A DNA stretch of 64,000 nucleotides from Streptomyces beigongshangae (lineage in GTDB: Bacteria > Actinomycetota > Actinomycetes > Streptomycetales > Streptomycetaceae), in the NCBI RefSeq assembly GCF_019710745.1, contig NZ_JAHKJW010000011.1, positions 1-64,000 of the forward strand, in the 5' to 3' direction. How positions within the stretch are numbered: the first letter of the stretch is position 1; each line of letters opens with the position of its first letter. Below, piece by piece: positions 48,467 to 56,518 of this stretch. The notes under the pieces are model-generated. The model worked only from the letters and a program-made list of their open reading frames with translations, was not told the origin of the DNA and made no database searches. The position numbers and the translations under genes are program-made.

Positions 48467-50139
48467 GACTGCTCCAGGTACCGGTGGACGAGCATCACGG
48501 CCATGGCTCCCTCTCCGACGGCGGAGGCGACGCGCTTGGCGGACTCGGCGCGCGCGTCCCCCGCCACGAACACCCCGGGCACACTGGTCTCCAGGTGGTA
48601 CGGCGGCCGGTCCAGCTCCCAGCCGGGCGGCGGCTGCCCGCCGGCGGCCAGGTCGGGCCCGGCGACGATGAACCCGCGCTCGTCCCGCAGGACCGTGCCG
48701 TCCAGCCAGTCGGTGAGCGGCGCCGCGCCGATGAACACGAACATCCACTGCGCGTCGACGAGTTCGGTGCGGCCGCTCGCCAGGTCGCGCAGGGTGAGCT
48801 GCTCCAGGTGGCCGGAGCCGTGCACCGAGTCCACCACCGTCCCGGTGCGCACCGAGATGTTCGGCGCGTCCGCGATCTGCTCGATCAGGTAGTGGGACAT
48901 CGACGAGGACAGGGAGGAACCGCGCACCAGCAGGGTGACCGACTTCGCGCCCCTGGCGAGGTACATCGCGGCCTGCCCCGCGGAGTTCGCCCCGCCCACG
49001 ATGTACACGTCGTGCCCCTGGCACGCGGGAGCCTCGGTCAGGGCCGACCCGTAGAAGACCCCGCACCCGGTCAGGTCCTGTGCCCCGGGCGCCGCCAGCT
49101 GCCGGTACGACACACCCGTCGCCAGGATCACGCAGTGCGCGGCGATCGCCGAACCGTCGGAGAACCGCACGGTGCGCGAGGCGCCCGTCACCTCTAGGCC
49201 GGTCACCTCGCGTGCGGTCAGGATCTCGGCGCCGAACTTCGCCGCCTGGCGGCGCGCCCGGTCGGTGAGCTGCCCGCCGGAGACACCGTCGGGGAAGCCC
49301 AGGTAGTTCTCGATGCGTGAGCTCTGGCCCGCCTGCCCGCCGGTCGCCGAGCGCTCCACCAGGACCGTCCGCAGACCCTCCGAGGCGCCGTACACCGCCG
49401 CGCCGAGACCGGCCGGCCCGCCGCCGACGACCACGAGGTCGTAGAACCCGGCGGTCGGCGTCGTGGCCAGCCCCACCCGGGCGGCCAGCTGCGGATCGTC
49501 CGGCTCGACCAGTACCGCCCCGTCCGCGGTGACCACCAGCGGCAGCCGCTCGCCGTCCGCCCCCGCGCAGGCCAGCAGCCGCCGGCCCTCCGGCTCGTCC
49601 GAGGAGTACCAGCGGTAGGGCACCTGGTTGCGGGCCAGGAACTCCCGTACGCCGGAGGAGCGGGCCGACCAGCGGTGACCGACGACCTTCGTGACCGCGA
49701 CGGCCCGGTGGTCGGACGTCCGCCAGGCGGCCAGCAGGTCGTCCAGGACGGGGTAGAGCTTCTCCTCGGGCGGGTCCCAGGGCTTGAGGAGGTAGTGGTC
49801 CAGGTCGACCACGTTGATCGCGTCGATCGCCGCGTTCGTGTCGGCGTACGCGGTCAGCAGCACCCGCCGGGCCCCCGGGTACACGTCCAGGGCCTGCTCC
49901 AGGAACTCGATGCCGTTCATCTGCGGCATGCGGTAGTCCGCCAGGATCACCGCGACGAGGTCACCGCGCAGCTTCAGCTCGCGCAGGGCTTCGAGGGCGC
50001 TCTCCCCGGACTCGGCCCGCACGATCCGGTACGTCTCGCCGTAGCGGCGCCGCAGGTCACGGGCCACGGCACGCGAGACTCCCGGGTCGTCGTCCACGGT
50101 CAGGATGACGGTCCGTGCTGCGTCGGTGCCCTGTGCCAT
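48463..50139 (-). CDS. Receiver domain fused to thioredoxin-reductase-like FAD/NAD(P) oxidoreductase
   Basis: 558 aa. REC domain (about 10-130): VILTVDDDPG (acidic pocket), ILADYRMPQ (phospho-acceptor Asp68), LLTAYAD (Thr96), YLLKPWD (Lys119). Residues about 150-225 look like a glutaredoxin/thioredoxin-fold remnant (HRWSARSSGVREFLARNQVPYRWY, LPLVVTADGAVLVEP) without CxxC. The TrxR-like part (about 233-555) has FAD VVVGGGPAGLGAAVYGASEG, TGGQAGQSSRIENYLGFP, VILATGVSYR and NAD(P) VYIVGGANSAGQAAMYLA. The usual CATC redox pair is absent (CGVFYGSA). GGGAGACGC precedes ATG 50139. Confidence 0.94.
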   Translation of the reverse strand: MAQGTDAARTVILTVDDDPGVSRAVARDLRRRYGETYRIVRAESGESALEALRELKLRGDLVAVILADYRMPQMNGIEFLEQALDVYPGARRVLLTAYADTNAAIDAINVVDLDHYLLKPWDPPEEKLYPVLDDLLAAWRTSDHRAVAVTKVVGHRWSARSSGVREFLARNQVPYRWYSSDEPEGRRLLACAGADGERLPLVVTADGAVLVEPDDPQLAARVGLATTPTAGFYDLVVVGGGPAGLGAAVYGASEGLRTVLVERSATGGQAGQSSRIENYLGFPDGVSGGQLTDRARRQAAKFGAEILTAREVTGLEVTGASRTVRFSDGSAIAAHCVILATGVSYRQLAAPGAQDLTGCGVFYGSALTEAPACQGHDVYIVGGANSAGQAAMYLARGAKSVTLLVRGSSLSSSMSHYLIEQIADAPNISVRTGTVVDSVHGSGHLEQLTLRDLASGRTELVDAQWMFVFIGAAPLTDWLDGTVLRDERGFIVAGPDLAAGGQPPPGWELDRPPYHLETSVPGVFVAGDARAESAKRVASAVGEGAMAVMLVHRYLEQS

Positions 50140-50339
50140 GCGTCTCCCACCCCGAGCGGTCACTGTCCCGGCGCGGCTGTGCGCGTCGCCGCCCCGGATG
50201 CCCGCCCATCGTATGTTCGATCGCTCCGCCATGCTCCGAAGAAGTGACGTACCGCCTGGTCAAAAGGTACGTACCGGTCGACCGCGGCCGTTGGGTGTCG
50301 TACGGGTGAGCCGGGGCATCCGCCAGACGGGAGGCAATG

Positions 50340-51167
50340 ATGAACGCAAGCTCGTTGACGCGAGGCAGTCGGGTGGGGAAGAACAAGGCGGCGCCGGCCA
50401 TCGAGGGCGCGGCCCGGGCCGGTTTCACCGCGCGCGGTGTCATCTACGTGCTGGTGGGTCTGCTGGCGTTGCAGATCGCCTTCGGCGGCAGCGGGAAGCA
50501 GGCCGATCAGGGGGGCGCGCTCCAGGAGGTCGCCGGGAAGCCCTTCGGGGCGTTCGTGCTCTGGGCCCTGGGCATCGGCCTGGTCGGCATGACGCTGTGG
50601 CGGCTGTCCGAGGCGCTCTTCGGTGCGGCGGGACCTGACGGCGACAAGGCGACGAAACGGCTGGCCTCGGCGGGGCGCGCCGTCTTCTACGGCTTCGTCG
50701 CCTACTCCGTGCTCTCCTTCGCCGCGGGTTCCGGCGACAGCGGTTCGAGCGACGGCCAGTCGCGGGACGTGACGGCCAAGGTCATGGACCTGCCCGCCGG
50801 GCAGTGGCTCGTGGGCATCGCGGGAGTGGTGATCCTGTGCGCCGGCCTCTGGATGGCGGTGCAGGCGATCCGCCGCAAGTACCACAAGAAGATGCGGCTC
50901 GGTGAGATGCCGCGCCGGGTGCGCCAGACGGTCGACGTGACGGGCGTCGGCGGCGGTGTGGCCCGCGGCCTGGTGTTCGCCGTCGCCGGTGGCTTCGCGG
51001 TCCGGGCGGCCATGGACTACGAACCGGACAAGGTCAAGGGCATGGACGACACCCTGCGCTCGTTCGCCGACACCCCGATGGGCCCGTGGCTGCTGGCGCT
51101 CATAGCCGTCGGCCTGATGCTGTTCGGCGTGTTCTCCTTCGCGATGGCCCGGTACCGCAGGGTCTGA
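50340..51167 (+). CDS. DUF1206 membrane protein
   Basis: 275 aa with six predicted membrane helices arranged as three DUF1206 pair repeats (ARAGFTARGVIYVLVGLLALQIAF; SAGRAVFYGFVAYSVLSF; GGGVARGLVFAVAGGFAVRAAMDY). Family function unknown; common in actinobacteria. GGGAGG at 50329-50334 is closer to optimal for ATG 50340 than for the adjacent ATG 50337. The upstream region contains the palindrome GGTACGTACC (50266-50275). Confidence 0.9.
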   Translation: MNASSLTRGSRVGKNKAAPAIEGAARAGFTARGVIYVLVGLLALQIAFGGSGKQADQGGALQEVAGKPFGAFVLWALGIGLVGMTLWRLSEALFGAAGPDGDKATKRLASAGRAVFYGFVAYSVLSFAAGSGDSGSSDGQSRDVTAKVMDLPAGQWLVGIAGVVILCAGLWMAVQAIRRKYHKKMRLGEMPRRVRQTVDVTGVGGGVARGLVFAVAGGFAVRAAMDYEPDKVKGMDDTLRSFADTPMGPWLLALIAVGLMLFGVFSFAMARYRRV

Positions 51168-51190
51168 GCGGGCGGGGCCACCGCCGCACC

Positions 51191-51259
51191 GTGCCGGTGC
51201 CGTACACCGGCACGCGCGGACGGGTAAGGGCCCCGCCGCCGGGAGGCGGCGGGGCCCTT
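51191..51259. terminator. Tandem hairpin terminators after DUF1206
   Basis: A 9-bp hairpin (gtgccggtg / caccggcac, 51191-51213) is followed by a perfect 15-bp stem (51226-51240 with 51245-51259, 4-nt loop). They separate convergent DUF1206 and streptogrisin genes. Confidence 0.85.
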
Positions 51260-51278
51260 CCGGTGCCGGTGCGGAGCG

Positions 51279-52442
51279 TCAGGCCGTGTGCAGCGTGAGC
51301 CCGTACCGGTTGAGGATCTCGTTGATCGGCTGGTACCAGGTCTCGCCGCCGGTGGAGCAGTTGCCCCAGCCGCCCGACGTGACGCCCTGCGCCTGGTCAC
51401 CGCTGATGAAGGAGCCGCCCGAGTCGCCCGGCTCCGCGCAGACGCTGGTCTTGGTCATCTGACGCACGGCGCCCTGGCTGTAGTTGACGGTCTCGTTCTT
51501 GGCCAGCACGGAACCGCAGTGCCAGCGGGTGGTCGAACCCGACCGGCAGATGGAGGCGCCGACCGGCGCCTCGTTGGAGCCGCGCACGAGCTGGTCGGAG
51601 ACGGTGCCCCAGCCGAGCACGACCGGCACGGTCCACCAGCCGCTGCCGACGTTGACCCAGGCGTAGTCGTTCTCCGGGAACGAGGACCCCTGGATGTTGC
51701 CTATGTACGAGCGGTCCCAGCCGCTGACACCCTGCCCCGCCCCGCCGCAGTGCCCCGCGGTGACGAAGCCGCCGTGCACCGAGAAGCCGATGGAACAGCG
51801 GACGTTGCCGGTGTAGAAGGGGTCGCCGCCGACCGTTCCGGCGGCGAAGGTCTCCGGTGCCTTCGAGGTTTCCTTCACGGTGACGGGACCCGCGGCCCGG
51901 GCCCGGGCGAGGAACGACCGGACATCGTTGTCAGCGCGCTGGCCGGCCACGACGCCCACGACGACCGAGCTCGCCTCGGCGTCGACGTACCAGTTGCTGA
52001 CCCCCTCCGGCGCGTCCAGCGCGTCGATGCGGGCCTTGGCCGCGTCGAGCTGCTTCGCGCTGTACTTGACGGTCCGGACGGCCGCCCCGGTCTCCCGTAC
52101 GGATTCCAGGGCGGCGGCGGACGCGCCGGACGTGACGGCGACGGTCAGCTTTCCGCTGTCGGCGTCGAACCAGGAGCCCCCGTACGCGGCGCCCGCCGCG
52201 CTCCGGGCCTTCGGTTCGGCGGCCGTCGCCTTCTTCTCGGCGGCGAGACGTGCCTCGGCTCCGGCGCGCGTCAGGCCGAAGTCCCGCTGCATGGCGTCGA
52301 GGAGGGCGGCCGAGGCGGGAGCCTTCGCGGCGGTGGGGGTGGGGTCGGGGGCGGCCGAGGCGGGACCGGCGGCGACGGTCGCCGAGGCGCCGATCAGGAG
52401 GAGGGAGGCCAGGCCGGTGCTCAGGGTCGTGGTGCGTCTCAA
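51279..52442 (-). CDS. Secreted S1 protease with alpha-lytic-type prodomain (streptogrisin C/A type)
   Basis: 387 aa. A signal peptide (about 1-30, cleavage ASAAPDP) is followed by a prodomain (about 40-190; DFGLTRAGAEARLAAEKKA and the alpha-lytic prodomain-type KLTVAVTSG, AVRTVKYSAKQL, NWYVDAEASSVVVGV). The catalytic domain starts near AAGTVGGDPFYTG. Triad: TAGHCGG (His), ENDYAWVNV (Asp), GDSGGSF (Ser). The start codon is TTG 52442 (LRRTTTLSTGL), with AAGGG 9 nt upstream. Independent of the other two streptogrisins in prodomain type. Confidence 0.93.
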   Translation of the reverse strand: MRRTTTLSTGLASLLLIGASATVAAGPASAAPDPTPTAAKAPASAALLDAMQRDFGLTRAGAEARLAAEKKATAAEPKARSAAGAAYGGSWFDADSGKLTVAVTSGASAAALESVRETGAAVRTVKYSAKQLDAAKARIDALDAPEGVSNWYVDAEASSVVVGVVAGQRADNDVRSFLARARAAGPVTVKETSKAPETFAAGTVGGDPFYTGNVRCSIGFSVHGGFVTAGHCGGAGQGVSGWDRSYIGNIQGSSFPENDYAWVNVGSGWWTVPVVLGWGTVSDQLVRGSNEAPVGASICRSGSTTRWHCGSVLAKNETVNYSQGAVRQMTKTSVCAEPGDSGGSFISGDQAQGVTSGGWGNCSTGGETWYQPINEILNRYGLTLHTA

Positions 52443-52590
52443 GGCGGTAGCCCTTCTTGTTCCAGCGAGGTGGGGGAGGAACAGCTGAACTGTGAGAGCG
52501 CTCTCATGCGATGCGGGGCAGAGCTTAGCGGCAGACCGTGGTCAGGTACATACCAAAAACATCCCCGGTGGGAAACGCCGGGTCGGAGGA

Positions 52591-52654
52591 TCGGCGGGTC
52601 AGTGAGTCGGCGGGTCGGTGAGTCGGCGGGTCGGTGGGGCAGCGGGTCGGTGAG
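52591..52654. repeat. 16-bp tandem repeat x4 at the 3' end of the PPOX gene
   Basis: Units of about gtcggcgggtcggtga with few changes, immediately beyond the stop codon (52655-52657) of the minus-strand oxidoreductase gene. Each unit contains short-frame stops on some frames. No gene here. Confidence 0.85.
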
Positions 52655-53095
52655 TCAGCGGTTCAGGGGGATGCCGTACGCGCGCTCCACGCGCAGCCGC
52701 AGGACGAGGCGGCTGTCGCGGACCATGGCGGCCCGGTAGTCGTCCCAGTCCGGATGCTCGCCCCGCACGTCCCGGTAGAGCCTGATCAGCTCCTCCACGG
52801 TCGCGTCACCGGCGTCGCGGGCCACGGGCGAGAGGTCGGCGGTCCCCTCGGCGACGGTGTAGGCCCGGCGGTCCGCGCTGGTCACGTGGTACGAGACCCG
52901 CGGGTCGCGGCGCAGGTTGCGCGTCTTGGCGCGGTCGTCGGTGAGCGACACGCGCACGATCCGCTCGTCCGGGTAGTACGCGTGGTTGACGTTCGAGAGC
53001 TGCGGGCGTCCGTCGCGCTTGAGCGTCGTCAGCACTCCGCCGTCGTACTCGGAGAGGAGTGCGAGCAGTGTGTCCTGGCCGGTGTCGTTCGTCAT
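52655..53095 (-). CDS. PPOX-class F420-dependent oxidoreductase
   Basis: 146 aa split-barrel flavin/F420 protein: LSEYDGGVLTTLKRDGRPQLSNVNHAYYPDERIVRVSLTDDRAKTRNLRRDPRVSYHV and RLYRDVRGEHPDWDDYRAAMVRDSRLVLRLRVERAYG. These enzymes use F420 (or FMN) to reduce small molecules. Single cytosolic domain, typical length. Monocistronic. Confidence 0.92.
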   Translation of the reverse strand: MTNDTGQDTLLALLSEYDGGVLTTLKRDGRPQLSNVNHAYYPDERIVRVSLTDDRAKTRNLRRDPRVSYHVTSADRRAYTVAEGTADLSPVARDAGDATVEELIRLYRDVRGEHPDWDDYRAAMVRDSRLVLRLRVERAYGIPLNR

Positions 53096-53348
53096 GTGCT
53101 CTCAACACCCGCCGGAGCGCCGGACATTCCGACCGTCCGGACGGTTTTGTGCGTAGCCCCCGCCCGCGGGGGTACTCCGGAACCGGACGTGGCGCGGCGA
53201 CCGGAACCGCCGCGCCACGCTCTTTGCGGCAACGGAGTCGCGGACAACGGAGTCGCGCTGTCGCGTGGTGCTGCGGGTACCAGGACCCGTGGTCCTGCCC
53301 TCAGGAGGGGTCCGGCATCCCGGGCGCCGCGGGCGGCACCGTGGACCC

Positions 53349-53573
53349 ATGGACACCACCCGGCAGCCGCAGGCCAGGATCCGGGTGACGCCGCTGCGTC
53401 GTCTCGGCGGAGGAACGTACGTACCGCGCGGCGGTCGGCCGGCGACCGCACCGGCCGATGACGGCCGGTGCGCCCGCAGCAGAGGGAGCCGGGAGAACCA
53501 GGAGAGCCGGGAGAGCCGGGAGAACCGGGAACGGCCCGCGCGGACGAGCGGCGGGAACACCGCACACGACTGA
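53349..53573 (+). CDS. Doubtful small basic hypothetical protein
   Basis: 74 aa (TTRQPQARIRVTPLRRLGGG...) with Arg/Glu repeats (SRENQESRESRENRE). Third codon positions are strongly G/C-rich as for real Streptomyces genes, but there is no good ribosome-binding site (AGGAGGGG is 40 nt upstream) and no family recognised. The basic repeat half may simply reflect minisatellite expansion. Confidence 0.3.
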   Translation: MDTTRQPQARIRVTPLRRLGGGTYVPRGGRPATAPADDGRCARSRGSRENQESRESRENRERPARTSGGNTAHD

Positions 53574-53617
53574 GCCGGAGGGTACGGGCGCGTCCGGCGC
53601 CCGGCTCCGCGGGCGCC

Positions 53618-53673
53618 GGACATGACGGTGGCGGTCCCCTCCCCGCGGGGAGGGGACCGCCACCGTCATGTCC
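53618..53673. terminator. 56-bp perfect palindrome
   Basis: Bases 53618-53645 and 53646-53673 are exact reverse complements (28 bp each arm, no loop bases). It sits beyond the stop of the minus-strand repeat protein gene (53742) and would form a very stable terminator or cruciform. Confidence 0.85.
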
Positions 53674-53741
53674 CTGTGCGGCCACCGGGTTCCCGCGCCC
53701 GGCCACCCGGCCGGGGCCGGGCCCCGGGCCGCCGGGGAGGG

Positions 53742-55373
53742 TCAGTCCGCCGTCCGGTCCGAGCCGGCCAGCTGCCGTACGTCGGGCCGCTGACGAGGTC
53801 TCGTCGAGGCCAGGAGCGCGACCAGCGCGGTCAGGGACGCCAGCGCGGCGAGCACGGCCGCGGGACCGGCGAGCCACGGCGGCGCGAGGGTCAGCTCCAG
53901 GGCGCGGGACAGGCCGGGCGAGGTGACGCGTCCTTCGAGGAGCTGGGCCGCGGCGAGCACCGCCGGCACCACGATCCCCAGGACGAGCACCGGCACCCTG
54001 CTCCGGCGGAGCAGCGCCAGACCCGTCAGGACACACAGGGCACCGGTGCCGACGGCGAAGCCGTAGGCGTTGACGGACGCCCCGTCCCGGTGCGGCGGGA
54101 CGTGCGCCAGACCGCACAGCACCAGCAGCACGACCGCCGTCCAGCGCGGCCAGGCGGGCGAGTCATCGGTCCTCGGCGTCCGGACGCGGCGGGTGCGGCC
54201 CTTACGGCCGAGGGCGACGGTGCCGCCCTCGGCGACGAGCCGGTCCGCGACGGGGTAGCCGTCCATGGGCGGGGCCGCGCGCGTTCCGGCGCCGCCCGGC
54301 GCGGTCCCGTCCCGCGCCGGCGACTCGGCCTGCTGCCGCTTCTCGCGCAGGCCCTGCGCGTGGGCCATGCGGCCGATGAGCTCCACGAGTTCCTCGACCG
54401 GCCGGCTCGTGGCCGCCGCCCGCACCGCGGCCTCGCCGCAGTGGGGTTCCAGCGGGGTCCGGTGCAGCAGGGCCATCAGCCGGGTGACCTCCTCCACCGG
54501 CCGGCTCTCGGCCGCCGCACGGATCGCCTCGTCGGCGCTGTCCGCGTTCCTCGGCGGCCGGGTCAGCAGGGCCACCAGCCGGCTCACGTCCTCCACGGAC
54601 CGGTCCGTGCCGGCCGCCCGCAGCGCGTCGACCGTGGCCCGCGCGTACTCCGGTGACTGCTCCAGCAGTTCGATGAGCTGGATCACCTCGGCCAGCGGCC
54701 GGTCGGCCACGGCGGCGTGCACCAGGCCGTCGACCGGGTTGATGTACGCGGGGTCGGGATCCTCGGCAGGGTCGGGACAGACGGCCTCGGCCTGGGTGCC
54801 CTGGGCGCTCTGTGCGGTCTGTGCAGCCTCAGTGGTCTGCACGGTCTGCACGGTCTGCACGGCCTGTGCGGCCTGTGCGGCCTGTGCGACTTTCCCGGCT
54901 TCCCCGCCCTCCATGGCCTCCCCGCCCTCCATGGCCTCCCCGGTCTCCCTGGCTTCTTCGGCCTCTTCACTCCTGCGGACCGGTGCGGGGTAGGCGGGGT
55001 CGTCCTCGCGAGCCGGGTCGGGACGGCGCGGATCGATCTCGTCGGCGGGACCGGCGTGGCGCTGCTCCGCGCGGTCGTCCCTGTGGTCCCTGTCGTCCCG
55101 GTCGCCCCCGTCGTCCTGGCTGTCCCGGTCGTACCGATCCGTGCGGTCGGGGTACCGGCGGCCGAACTCCTCGACGGGATCGCCGTACCGCTGGTCGAGC
55201 TCGTCGGCCGGGTCGGCGTACCGGTGTCCGGCCCTGCGCGTCGCCCTCTCCGGCGCCTCCTCCGGCGGTGTGTGCCAGGGGGCGGAGGCGGGTGGCGGCG
55301 GCACGGGGGCCTCGACCGCGCGCTCGGGAGATATGCCGGGTCGATCGGGGTCGAAAGGCGAACGGGTTGTCAT
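53742..55373 (-). CDS. Hypothetical membrane protein with helical repeats
   Basis: 543 aa. It has a charged, disordered N-terminal half with Asp/Arg runs and Gln/Val/Ala repeats (QAAQAAQAVQTVQTVQT), then three or four repeats of about 31-36 residues (DRPLAEVIQLIELLEQSPEYARATVDALRAAG; DRSVEDVSRLVALLTR; SRPVEEVTRLMALLHRT; SRPVEELVELIGRMA) forming helical hairpins. The C-terminus has about four membrane helices (about 415-520; WTAVVLLVLCGLAHV, GALCVLTGLALL, VLGIVVPAVLAAAQLL, AVLAALASLTALVALL). I do not recognise a named family. AGGGAGCC precedes ATG 55373. Confidence 0.8.
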   Translation of the reverse strand: MTTRSPFDPDRPGISPERAVEAPVPPPPASAPWHTPPEEAPERATRRAGHRYADPADELDQRYGDPVEEFGRRYPDRTDRYDRDSQDDGGDRDDRDHRDDRAEQRHAGPADEIDPRRPDPAREDDPAYPAPVRRSEEAEEARETGEAMEGGEAMEGGEAGKVAQAAQAAQAVQTVQTVQTTEAAQTAQSAQGTQAEAVCPDPAEDPDPAYINPVDGLVHAAVADRPLAEVIQLIELLEQSPEYARATVDALRAAGTDRSVEDVSRLVALLTRPPRNADSADEAIRAAAESRPVEEVTRLMALLHRTPLEPHCGEAAVRAAATSRPVEELVELIGRMAHAQGLREKRQQAESPARDGTAPGGAGTRAAPPMDGYPVADRLVAEGGTVALGRKGRTRRVRTPRTDDSPAWPRWTAVVLLVLCGLAHVPPHRDGASVNAYGFAVGTGALCVLTGLALLRRSRVPVLVLGIVVPAVLAAAQLLEGRVTSPGLSRALELTLAPPWLAGPAAVLAALASLTALVALLASTRPRQRPDVRQLAGSDRTAD

Positions 55374-55523
55374 ACTCGGCTCCCTACGAAGGGTGCAGTC
55401 GCTGTCGTGGCCCGGACGTGCGGCCCGAGACGTGCTGTGCGACCTTTCTAGGCGCCCGCACCGGATGCCGCCATCGGGATGAGGCACACGTGTGACGCGG
55501 GACGGAGCCGGACCTGTCGCGTG

Positions 55524-56090
55524 TCAGTCGCCGGGGGTGCCGTACAGCCACAGCCGCAGCAGCCGGCTGAGCCCCGGCATGACCAGGTACGTGAGCAGCG
55601 GCAGCAGCACGATCGGGAAGATGCCGGCGCGCAGCGGCAGGGGCCAGGAGGCGGCGACGGGCGCCACCAGCCACTGGATGAGGAAGGTCAGCGGATAGGC
55701 GCCCAGGAACGTCGTCAGGACCATCTTCCAGCGCGGCGGGGCCTGCACGGTGGTGCCGGGCAGCCGGAACCAGCTCTCCATTCCGGTGGTCGACTGGCGC
55801 TCGTCGCGGACCTCCGTGGCGATGCCCTCGATACGCGCGTGCCACCGGGCCCGTTCGGGTGAGGTCAGCCAGTCGGTGAGCCGCTGCGGATCGGAGAAGC
55901 GCAGCACCGCATGGAAGCGGTGCCCGGGTTCCGGACGCAGCCAGGACACCCCCTGGCTGCCGCGGAACCCGGAGACGCAGTCGGTGACGCCCCGCGTCCA
56001 CTCCTCGAAGTCGGCCTCATGGCCGGGGCGTACCTGCCAGGTGAAGACCGTGGTGACGGGTTCGGTGTGGGGGGCCCGTGTGGTGCTCAT
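55524..56090 (-). CDS. Antibiotic-biosynthesis-monooxygenase-fold membrane protein
   Basis: 188 aa. An N-terminal ABM ferredoxin-like domain (about 15-110; VTTVFTWQVRPGHEADFEEWTRGVTDCVSGFRGSQGV, HAVLRFSDPQRLTDWLTS) is followed by WFRLPGT and two or three membrane helices (VLTTFLGAYPLTFLIQWLVAP, AGIFPIVLLPLLTYLVM). The soluble domain lies on the cytosolic side. ATG 56090 is used; the in-frame ATG 56108 is possible. Function unknown. Confidence 0.82.
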   Translation of the reverse strand: MSTTRAPHTEPVTTVFTWQVRPGHEADFEEWTRGVTDCVSGFRGSQGVSWLRPEPGHRFHAVLRFSDPQRLTDWLTSPERARWHARIEGIATEVRDERQSTTGMESWFRLPGTTVQAPPRWKMVLTTFLGAYPLTFLIQWLVAPVAASWPLPLRAGIFPIVLLPLLTYLVMPGLSRLLRLWLYGTPGD

Positions 56091-56120
56091 GACCACAGCG
56101 GGTTCCATGCACCGCGCGGG

Positions 56121-56345
56121 TCATGCGTCGTCCGCTTCATGCGCGCCCGGTGTCACTATCTCGTCCAGTGCCTTGCGCACCGCCTCGTAGGTGTGTCCGC
56201 GCGACTCGGCGTCGCGTGCGCCGTCCGGGTCGCCGTTCCTGAGTTCCTCGCTCCGTGCCTTCCACGCGCGCTCCTCCCGGCCGGCCCAGGAACGGGCCCG
56301 CTGGATACGGCGCAGGAGTTCGTCGGAGTCCACGACATCAGCCAT
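56121..56345 (-). CDS. Small hypothetical protein, helical
   Basis: 74 aa, strongly charged (MADVVDSDELLRRIQRARSW, AWKARSEELRNGDPDGARDA, TYEAVRKALDEIVTPG). Helical by pattern; no named family. It lies 12-30 bp upstream of the ABM gene in the same orientation, so probably co-transcribed. The ribosome-binding site is weak. Confidence 0.6.
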   Translation of the reverse strand: MADVVDSDELLRRIQRARSWAGREERAWKARSEELRNGDPDGARDAESRGHTYEAVRKALDEIVTPGAHEADDA

Positions 56346-56518
56346 GAGATACGGGTACCCGCGTGATTCCCTCCGACGAGTCGGAAATCGTGTCGCGTCT
56401 GTGAACGAGGTGCGGACGGAGTGCGCGGAGGGCTGCAGCCCACCCGCGGGGAACGGCCGACAGCCCCGGCCCGCCCCCGTTCCCGAGGCCCGGGTCCGCG
56501 ACGGCGTCGCGCACCGCG

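Larger units (their letters stand above)
53096..53741. other. 646-bp interval with a 56-bp palindrome and one doubtful small ORF
   Basis: Apart from the palindrome at 53618-53673 and the weak ORF at 53349-53573, nothing coding is supported. The ggagagccgggagaaccggga-type short repeats at 53490-53535 are minisatellite-like. Confidence 0.4.

Noticed and set aside
52591..52654. Tandem 16-bp repeats as a possible CRISPR
   Set aside because: Repeats are directly abutting with no spacers and no cas genes nearby.
53622..54656. Plus-strand ORF starting inside the 56-bp palindrome (and its mirror at 53301-53669 minus)
   Set aside because: Both share the same first residues because they start in opposite arms of the palindrome, and otherwise are antisense or intergenic shadows.
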